Below, in pieces: positions 59,401 through 64,000 of a DNA stretch of 64,000 bases. The stretch covers positions 1 through 64,000 of the forward strand of contig CAMKJU010000010.1 of NCBI GenBank assembly GCA_946413265.1, given 5' to 3'. Under the pieces are notes generated by a model. It saw only the letters and a list, made by a program, of their open reading frames with translations. It ran no database searches and was not told the DNA's origin. This DNA comes from an uncultured Lentisphaerota bacterium. Its GTDB lineage: Bacteria; Verrucomicrobiota; Kiritimatiellia; RFP12; UBA1067. The translations under genes were made by a program, and so were the position numbers. Each line of letters begins with the position of its first letter. Position 1 is the stretch's first letter.

Positions 59401-59714
59401 CCGGCGATGCCAAGCGCCTCCTGCGCGAGGGCCTCAATCGGGAGGCCGTGCGTGTCCCAGCCGAAGCGGCGCTCCACGTACTTGCCGCGCATCGTCTGGT
59501 AGCGCGGCACGATGTCCTTGATCGTGCCCGCAAGCAAATGTCCGTAGTGAGGCAGGCCCGTCGCGAACGGAGGCCCGTCGTAGAACGTGTAGCGTTCCTT
59601 GCCCTTGTTGCGGTCCAGCGACTTCTTGAACACGTCGCCTTCCGCCCAGTATTTCAGGATTCCTTCCTCCATCTGGGGGAACTGGACCTTGTTGGACACC
59701 GGTTTAAACATCAT
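56499..59714 (-). CDS. ileS: Isoleucyl-tRNA synthetase (long, eukaryote-like IleRS2 type)
   Basis: 1071 residues from ATG 59714 (GGAGAAA upstream). HIGH motif GLPHYGHLL, editing-domain WTTTPWTLPEN, RFWGSCIPVW, and KMSKRLKNYPDP (KMSKR rather than KMSKS). Length and K-M-S-K-R-x-K-N-Y-P-D-P fit IleRS2, which is generally tolerant of mupirocin; that is an inference. Three in-frame insertions stand out against the family: TLEKLGVLEKLDD (9-bp CTAG array, 59027), GGNLGRGSGAPEPP (57997) and GLFGQGSGAQPP (56890). First gene of ileS-pyrK-pyrD. Confidence 0.96.
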   Translation of the reverse strand: MMFKPVSNKVQFPQMEEGILKYWAEGDVFKKSLDRNKGKERYTFYDGPPFATGLPHYGHLLAGTIKDIVPRYQTMRGKYVERRFGWDTHGLPIEALAQEALGIAGAPEIKKIGVDKFNEQCRSMVLRYVGEWRKTVTRMGRWVDFDNDYKTMEPGFMESVWWVFKQLWDQGRVYKSHRIMPYSWKLSTPLSNFEAGSNYKDVQDPTVTVRVKVIDGQGTLEKLGVLEKLDDAPLYLLIWTTTPWTLPENLAICAGASIDYVAVRDLTDDAHPIYVMAKARLPHIFKKEEQYEIVAEFKGSALKGVQYEPMFPYFAEKRAEGAFQVLNDDYVTTDDGVGLVHIAPAYGEDDFRVCKEAGITAFADPLDDACAFTDAVPEYAGRFCKDCDKDIIKRLKAEGKLVHQATIVHSYPFCDRTDTPLIYRAIDAWYVRVEDLHERLAKNNATVHWTPDYVGEKRFGNWLEEARDWNISRNRFWGSCIPVWVNDDDPSDMICVGSVKELEALSGEKVTDLHKHFIDKIVIKKDGKTYHRTPEVLDCWFESGSMPYAQQHYMGEAAEGGNLGRGSGAPEPPSVVDFFPADFIAEGVDQTRGWFYTLMVLGTCLFDKSPYRNVIVNGLVLAEDGKKMSKRLKNYPDPTKMLDTYGADAIRLYMIYSPVVRAENLKFSENGVKQLMRDILIPLWNAYSFFVTYANVDGFADKEVVYPESDNVLDKWIVSSMETLIADVSAAMDVYDLQRSVRPFVKFIEDLTNWYIRRSRRRFWKSQNDGDKLCAYRTLRYVLVQLAKVAAPFTPFIAEEIYRNLKGEGDPESVHLCDFPTANAAARDLDLERRMADVQAVVELGRRLRADNDLKVRQPLSVLKVAGGDVKGLESLIEDELNVKAVQFVADETELCDVSYKANFKTLGKKCGPKMKAVAAAIAGNAPGIAGLFGQGSGAQPPVVVIEGVEIAPEDVLVTRTPKAGLVVASDGPVVVGLETALTPELVAEGLAREFVSHVQAMRKEADFEVTQRIRVTVEADDELKAAIEAHRDYVTAETLAVALDFAACGEAKSVDLNGHAAKILVGKAEA
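56890..56919 (-). repeat. GGGGGC hairpin element in ileS, copy 1
   Basis: GGGGGCTGCGCCCCCGAGCC followed by CTGCCCAAAG. Shares GGGGGCT-(n)-GCGCCCCCGA-CC-GCCCAA with the copy at 57997. Encodes FGQGSGAQPP in frame. Confidence 0.65.
57997..58026 (-). repeat. GGGGGC hairpin element in ileS, copy 2
   Basis: GGGGGCTCTGGCGCCCCCGA then ACCCCGCCCA. Followed at 58033-58047 by a second small hairpin GCCGCC-TTC-GGCGGC. Encodes LGRGSGAPEPP in frame within the catalytic region. Confidence 0.65.
59027..59062 (-). repeat. 9-bp periodic CTAG array in ileS
   Basis: CTAG at 59027, 59036, 59045 and 59054, exactly every 9 bp; in frame as LEKLGVLEKLD. Confidence 0.8.
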
Positions 59715-59742
59715 TTTCTCCAAATCTGTGTAAAACGCCTAT

Positions 59743-59751
59743 AGTATACCA
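59743..59751 (-). promoter_or_regulatory. Extended -10 promoter of ileS-pyrK-pyrD
   Basis: TGG-TATACT on the minus strand, ~29 nt before ATG 59714, with GGAGA between. Confidence 0.6.
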
Positions 59752-59804
59752 CAAAGACGTCCGTATACCAACACCCGCCCTTAGGGCGTTGTTGCGCCGG
59801 CACG

Positions 59805-60056
59805 TCAGTACATCTTCTCGTACTCGCCCTTCTGCACCTTCTTCAGACAGGAGAAGCCCGCGCGTTTGGCACGGTAGTGCAGGTCGGTCTGCGAATGGCC
59901 GAGCCCTGGGGCCTGTATTACGCGGAAAATCGGAGCGCCGCAATCGGGGCATACGGTGAGTTTGGCGTCGTTGATCGACTGGGCGATCTCGAAGCCCGCG
60001 CTGCACTTCGCGCATCCTTTCGCCCCTTCCTTCACCTCGTAGACGTACATCGGCAT
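59805..60056 (-). CDS. FmdB-like zinc-ribbon protein
   Basis: 83 residues from ATG 60056 (GAGG upstream; family proteins start MPxYxYxC-like, here MPMYVYEV). Two knuckles CAKC and CPDCGAPIFRVIQAPG match the FmdB/CxxC_CxxC_SSSS putative regulatory domain. Small zinc ribbon of unknown function; follows folE by 10 bp. Confidence 0.8.
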   Translation of the reverse strand: MPMYVYEVKEGAKGCAKCSAGFEIAQSINDAKLTVCPDCGAPIFRVIQAPGLGHSQTDLHYRAKRAGFSCLKKVQKGEYEKMY

Positions 60057-60066
60057 GGCCACATCC

Positions 60067-60654
60067 TCACTTAGCGAGCGACAGGAACTCCTGCCGCACC
60101 TTCTCGTCCTCGCGGAAACTGCCGAGCATGGCGGACGTAATCATCTCGGAATTCTGTTTCTCAACGCCCCGCATCATCATGCAGAGATGCCTGCATCGGA
60201 ACACCACGCCCACGCCCTCCGCGCCGGATGCATCCCGAATCGCCTCCGCCACCTGCTCGGTCAGGCGCTCCTGTATCTGCAGACGGCGAGCGAAGCAGTC
60301 CACGATGCGGGCGATCTTCGAGACACCCAGCACCTTGCCACGCGCGATGTATCCCACCGCGCACGTGCCGAAGAACGGCAGCAGGTGGTGCTCGCACATC
60401 GAGTAGACCTCGATGTCCCGCAGCACGATCATGTGGTTCGCGCCAGTCTCGAAGACTGCGTTGTTCAGTACGCCCCTCGGCGTCTGGCGGTAGCCGCGCG
60501 TGAGGAAAGCAAGGGACTTCGCCACGCGCGACGGCGTCTTCAATAGCCCTTCGCGCCCAGGATCCTCGCCCAGTTCCACGAGGAGCTGGCGCACGAGCGA
60601 CGCGATTTTGCGTTCGTCCGGCTCACGGACTTCTGTCTTCTTCATTTTTCGCAT
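60067..60654 (-). CDS. folE: GTP cyclohydrolase I
   Basis: 195 residues. [32 protein letters not shown] (zinc Cys and His), [32 protein letters not shown], and [15 protein letters not shown] (second zinc Cys). Makes dihydroneopterin triphosphate for folate, queuosine or pterin. ATG 60654 lies at the predicted +1 of the promoter at 60661; ATG 60645 is the alternative. Confidence 0.96.
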   Translation of the reverse strand: MRKMKKTEVREPDERKIASLVRQLLVELGEDPGREGLLKTPSRVAKSLAFLTRGYRQTPRGVLNNAVFETGANHMIVLRDIEVYSMCEHHLLPFFGTCAVGYIARGKVLGVSKIARIVDCFARRLQIQERLTEQVAEAIRDASGAEGVGVVFRCRHLCMMMRGVEKQNSEMITSAMLGSFREDEKVRQEFLSLAK

Positions 60655-60660
60655 GGCGGT

Positions 60661-60669
60661 ATTCTATCA
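60661..60669 (-). promoter_or_regulatory. Extended -10 promoter of folE
   Basis: TGA-TAGAAT on the minus strand, exactly 6 nt before ATG 60654: leaderless. Confidence 0.65.
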
Positions 60670-62169
60670 AACGTCCGCCCGAGCCGCAACTGCCCACTCG
60701 CCGAGCTTTTCGGTGAGCGCGCGCCAACGGACGTAGCGGCGGGCGTAGTCGGCGGCGGATTCGGCGTCCGGCGCGGCCGCAGCGTCGGCGCGCGAAATCG
60801 TCTCGAGGATCGAGAAGTCATCCCACACGCCCGCGCCCACGCCCGCCACAAGAGCCGCGCCGAGCGCCGCCGCCTGCTGCCCGATCGCGGCACGCGCCAC
60901 GCGTCGTCCGTAGACATCCGCGTAGATCTGACGCCACAGCGGCGAGTTCGCGCCGCCGCCCACGAGCGTGAGCGGCTCCGCGACCGGCGCGAGACGCGCC
61001 AGCTCGTCGAGCGCGTTCCGGAGTCCGAACGCCACACCTTCCATCACTGCGCGGATCACGTCGCCGCGCGTGTGCCGGAGATCAAGGTTCGCGAACGCAC
61101 CGCGCAGCGCGGGCGTCGGGTCGAGCGAACTGCCGCCCGCGAGCGAGGGGTTGAAGTAGAGGTCGTGCGCGCCGCGTCCGGCCTTCTCCGCCTCGGCGTC
61201 CATGGACACGTAGTCCATCCCGCCGCAGAGCACATCGCGACACCACGTGTGCGACGTCCCCGCCGAGAAGATGGCGAGCGCGGAGGCGTACTGTCCCGGC
61301 ACCACGTGGTCGAACACGTAGGGACGCGTGGCAACATCGAGGAGCGGCTTCGCGGAGGAGACGGCAATCCACGCCGACGACCCGAGCGAGCAGTACGCCC
61401 GCCCTTCCCGCCACGCGCCCGCACCGAGCGCCATGCAGGAGTTGTCCACGCCACCCGCGACGACTTTCACGTCCTGCGGCAGTCCCAGTTCGCGCGCGGC
61501 GTCCGGCGTAAGCGCGCCGAGCACCTGCGTGGCGGGAACGATTTTGGGGAAGAGCGTACGCGGCAAGCCGGAGGCAGCGATCAGCTCCTCGTCGTACCGG
61601 CGCGTGGCGAGGTCATACACGCCCGTTCCGGATGCGTAGGAGAAATCCGTCGCCCGTACGCAGCAGAGACGGTAGTTGATGTAGTCCTTCGTACCGAGGA
61701 TCGTCGCGGCGCGGCCAAACCACTCCGGCTCGTGCGCACGGAACCACATCAATTTGAACACCGAATAGAGCGCGGCCGGGAACCCGTTGCCCGTCTTCAT
61801 GTACCACGCCTCCTCCGGCACCTCGCGGAAGAACGCCTGCGCCTCCGCGCCCGCGCGCGAGTCGCTCCAGATCGGTACCGTGGGACGCAGCAGGTTGCCC
61901 GCCGCGTCGAGCGGGACCACGCCGAGGGAGTGTCCGGAGATGCCGAGCGCGCGCACGCGCTTCATCTTCTCGTCGCCCGCCTGTTCGGCGAGGAGACGCG
62001 TGGAACGTACGGTCGCGCGCCACCAGTCCTCGGGAGCCTGCTCGTGGAAACCGCTCGCGGGATAGGTCGTCTCGTAGGCGTCGAAACCCGAGGCCACGCA
62101 CGCGCCGTCCGCGCCGTACAGGGAGGCCTTGATGCCGCCCGTTCCAAAATCGTATGCAATGATGTACAT
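60667..62169 (-). CDS. FGGY-family carbohydrate kinase (xylulokinase-like)
   Basis: 500 residues from ATG 62169 (AAAGGATC upstream). N-terminal phosphate loop MYIIAYDFGTGGIKASLYGA, ALGISGHSLGVVPLDAAGN, IWSDSRAGAEAQAFF, GGVDNSCMALGAGAW, and the C-terminal TLVGGGANSPLWRQIYADVY adenosine motif typical of xylulokinases. Sugar not certain. It follows the GH38-like gene by 11 bp, so it may phosphorylate a released or isomerised sugar. The folE promoter lies over its 3' end. Confidence 0.9.
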   Translation of the reverse strand: MYIIAYDFGTGGIKASLYGADGACVASGFDAYETTYPASGFHEQAPEDWWRATVRSTRLLAEQAGDEKMKRVRALGISGHSLGVVPLDAAGNLLRPTVPIWSDSRAGAEAQAFFREVPEEAWYMKTGNGFPAALYSVFKLMWFRAHEPEWFGRAATILGTKDYINYRLCCVRATDFSYASGTGVYDLATRRYDEELIAASGLPRTLFPKIVPATQVLGALTPDAARELGLPQDVKVVAGGVDNSCMALGAGAWREGRAYCSLGSSAWIAVSSAKPLLDVATRPYVFDHVVPGQYASALAIFSAGTSHTWCRDVLCGGMDYVSMDAEAEKAGRGAHDLYFNPSLAGGSSLDPTPALRGAFANLDLRHTRGDVIRAVMEGVAFGLRNALDELARLAPVAEPLTLVGGGANSPLWRQIYADVYGRRVARAAIGQQAAALGAALVAGVGAGVWDDFSILETISRADAAAAPDAESAADYARRYVRWRALTEKLGEWAVAARADV

Positions 62170-62180
62170 GTGATGATCCT

Positions 62181-64000
62181 TTATTGTTTTGTTTCGGAAA
62201 GAATGAAACTCTTCGGCCCCCACGCGCCGAGCGCAAAGGTGAAACTGCCGTTCTTTACGGCGATTGGCTCGCCGGCGATTTCGCCGCGCAGGTTCACCGG
62301 CTGCGCCGTGGCCGCCTTCATGCCCTGCGGCAACGTAACCGTGATGTCGCCGCCCTTGCCAGCCTGCTCCCATACGCGCAGCACGATACCCGTACCATCG
62401 GGATTGGGACAAAACGCCGTCACGCGCACCCCCTTTCGCGACAGTACAAGTCCGTTGGCTGCGGCGGGCAGAGGGCTGCCCACCTCTCCATTATTTTTTT
62501 GTCCATGTAGAACATGTAGGTCATTTAGATTTTCTACATGTTCTACCTGTTCTACATGGATAATTTTTTTGTTGTCAGCGAACGCGGCGACGGCGGGCTG
62601 GCGAATCTCCCACGCGGGCGTGAACACCGTCTGCTCCTCGTCCGCGCCATTGGCGACGGGATAGACGCGCAGCGAGGCCGACCACGAGCCGGGAATCCAC
62701 AGCGGGAAGTTCGTGTTCCACTGGTTGTTGTAGAGGTTTGCGAACACCTCCGGCTCCGTCGGCACGTAGTCCGGCTCGTAGCGCCAGAGCCCCGGCCTTC
62801 CAAGGCTCCAGAGCGGGAGGTCGGCGGACACCACGCCCACGCCCGCGCCGCCGGGTCCGCTCCGCACCGTAATCGCACGGTCCACGCAGAGGATGTCCTT
62901 GTTCGCGCCGAAGATGATGTCCTTCGTGGGGTCGATCGTGCCGCCGATGCGTCCGACGCGGAACGACGGCCCCTCCACATTGAACGGAAGACACAGCCAG
63001 CCGCCCTCGGGAATCGGATCGGGCGTCTTGTCTTCGACGCGCCACGTGATGTCCACGCACGGCAGATGGTCCGGGAACGAGAAGCGCATCTCGTACGCCT
63101 TGGCGAGGCCCTTCGTGTCGTCCGGCGCCATTACCACCTCCACGCCCAGCGGCGAACGCTTCATGCGCGCGCGCCAGCCAGACGGCGTGATCGCAGCATA
63201 CGGCGCGTGCGCGACGTCCGGCATTCCCGGCTTGCTGAGTCCGTCGTTCTTCTCGCGCTCGTTGTAGATCTTCGAGTAGCGGCCCACCTCGTTGCGGCTG
63301 AAGCGCTCGTGCAGGAACTGCCCGAGGACGTGTCCGCCCTGCTTCACGAGCTCGCGCCCGGTCGCATTCTCGACGAGCGAAGAAATGCCGCCCTTCTCCA
63401 AGTCAAACTTGACCGTGAAGTGGCGAAGCTTCAGTGATTGGCCATCTAGAACTTCTAGGTTTTCTAGATTCTCTAGACGTTCTAGATGAGTAACCTTAAA
63501 GGTCTTGTACCCGCCGGCTGGGAGGCCCTTTGCGAGGAACCTCACCTTCCCGCCGTTACGCTCGCCACCGGGCAACGAATAGCCCTCCGGCATCTCCACC
63601 TCCACCACGGCATCGCGCACATACGGCAGCGGATTGAACACCACCACGCGCGGGCCCTCCACGTCAACGCTCCGCGCAAGCGCCTCCATGCGCGCCCGGA
63701 TGCCGTCCTGTGCCGCCTTGCGCGCACGGCGCGCGTAGTCCGCATGGTACTGGAACGATTCGTCGAACTCCTTGTATTCGCCGGAATCGTAGCGCTGGCG
63801 CCAGCCGGGACGGTACAGCCTCGGACCGCGCACGCGGAAGCCGGCGAGCCCCCAGGTGTGTTCCGAGTAGAGGCCTGAGTCGCGGTAGGCGCGTTCCAGA
63901 AGTTCCACGACGGGGTCGGTCGCGACGCCAAACGCCCGCAGCGTCGTATCGAGCTGTCCAAGCGTGACGAGGTCGCCGACGGTGCGGCGGTGGATGGCCG
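62181..64000 (-). CDS. Alpha-mannosidase-like glycoside hydrolase (GH38), C-terminal part
   Basis: The frame is open from the window edge to the stop at 62181 (606 codons). DLVTLGQLDTTLRAFGVATD and LYSEHTWGLAGF at the start resemble the mid-domain of GH38 enzymes and relatives. The middle segment has FVVFNPLPYVRD-like VVVFNPLPYVRDAVVEVEMP. The C-terminal beta domain includes FTVKFDLEKGGISSLVENAT, DITWRVEDKTPDPIPEGGW and NTNFPLWIPGSWSASLRVYP. The catalytic domain lies outside the window, so activity cannot be checked. Two 9-bp-period arrays are inserted in frame (63446, 62507). Confidence 0.65.
   Translation of the reverse strand, partial: AIHRRTVGDLVTLGQLDTTLRAFGVATDPVVELLERAYRDSGLYSEHTWGLAGFRVRGPRLYRPGWRQRYDSGEYKEFDESFQYHADYARRARKAAQDGIRARMEALARSVDVEGPRVVVFNPLPYVRDAVVEVEMPEGYSLPGGERNGGKVRFLAKGLPAGGYKTFKVTHLERLENLENLEVLDGQSLKLRHFTVKFDLEKGGISSLVENATGRELVKQGGHVLGQFLHERFSRNEVGRYSKIYNEREKNDGLSKPGMPDVAHAPYAAITPSGWRARMKRSPLGVEVVMAPDDTKGLAKAYEMRFSFPDHLPCVDITWRVEDKTPDPIPEGGWLCLPFNVEGPSFRVGRIGGTIDPTKDIIFGANKDILCVDRAITVRSGPGGAGVGVVSADLPLWSLGRPGLWRYEPDYVPTEPEVFANLYNNQWNTNFPLWIPGSWSASLRVYPVANGADEEQTVFTPAWEIRQPAVAAFADNKKIIHVEQVEHVENLNDLHVLHGQKNNGEVGSPLPAAANGLVLSRKGVRVTAFCPNPDGTGIVLRVWEQAGKGGDITVTLPQGMKAATAQPVNLRGEIAGEPIAVKNGSFTFALGAWGPKSFILSETKQ
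62507..62560 (-). repeat. 9-bp periodic GTAG/CTAC array in GH38-like gene
   Basis: TAG or TAC cores at 62507, 62516, 62525, 62534, 62543 and 62552, exactly every 9 bp, symmetric about the centre (GTAGAACATG mirrored by CATGTTCTAC). In frame as HVEQVEHVENLNDLHVLH. Confidence 0.8.
63446..63490 (-). repeat. 9-bp periodic CTAG array in GH38-like gene
   Basis: CTAG at 63446, 63455, 63464, 63473 and 63482, exactly every 9 bp. In frame as THLERLENLENLEVLDG. Confidence 0.85.

Noticed and set aside
1-64000. tRNA or rRNA genes, integrase and attachment sites around the 8-20 kb block
   Set aside because: I looked for cloverleaf-like and recombinase signatures by eye and saw none; the block's transfer is argued from composition only.

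Overview
The window looks like a chromosomal segment of a PVC-group bacterium, most likely the Kiritimatiellae side of Verrucomicrobiota. This is inferred from gene content: three BspA-type leucine-rich-repeat secreted proteins sharing a C-terminal module, a DUF4838 protein, an SUMF1-type domain, a GH38-like glycosidase, and a Ser/Thr kinase paired with an ECF sigma factor. No 16S gene is present to prove it. Most genes are on the minus strand, G+C is high outside the 8-20 kb block, and short stop/start overlaps (ATGA, TGATG, TAATG) are common. I found no tRNA, rRNA or CRISPR array.

Layout. 1-2.8 kb: start of an RhlB-type helicase, rpsI, rplM, maf and an alpha/beta hydrolase. 2.9-7.9 kb: a putative sigma-54 regulon with a bacterial enhancer-binding protein (4194-5693), three near-consensus -24/-12 promoters (GG-N10-GC) and upstream TGGTCA/TGACCA sites. 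They sit before an acidic glycine-zipper protein plus LRAT-like enzyme, a helical protein plus DUF1232 protein plus 58-residue zinc ribbon, and a divergent SEDS (FtsW/RodA-like) protein. 8.1-20.4 kb: an AT-richer ten-gene operon with a small Cys protein, a GrpE-like coiled-coil protein, two ~1000-residue divergent Hsp70/actin-fold proteins, a HerA/FtsK-type ATPase and four small proteins, preceded by a leader with interlocking inverted repeats. This is the best candidate for an undescribed system. 21-23 kb: ECF sigma factor plus membrane kinase with LRR ectodomain.

23-36 kb: a DUF5009 acyltransferase-like membrane protein, polA, aroA and an exopolysaccharide cluster (BY-kinase, ligase, beta-barrel, unknown secreted protein, Wza-like lipoprotein). 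36-39 kb: rplY-rpsF-ssb-rpsR-rplI and an inositol-phosphatase family gene. 39-45 kb: two large LRR proteins. 45.5-53 kb: a carbohydrate-type operon (mini-regulator fusion, SUMF protein, DUF4838-phosphoesterase fusion, GntR/LacI regulator, GPH symporter). 53-60.7 kb: a third LRR protein, pyrD, pyrK, ileS, an FmdB-like zinc ribbon and folE. 60.7-64 kb: an FGGY kinase and a partial GH38-like gene.

Genome-scale signals: (i) many genes have an extended -10 element (TGn-TATACT type), in six cases 6-7 nt before the start codon, suggesting leaderless mRNAs; (ii) 26-bp hairpin elements ending in CTACC, a GGGGGC-type hairpin, and exact 9-bp-period palindromic arrays lie in frame inside coding genes, including the essential ileS.
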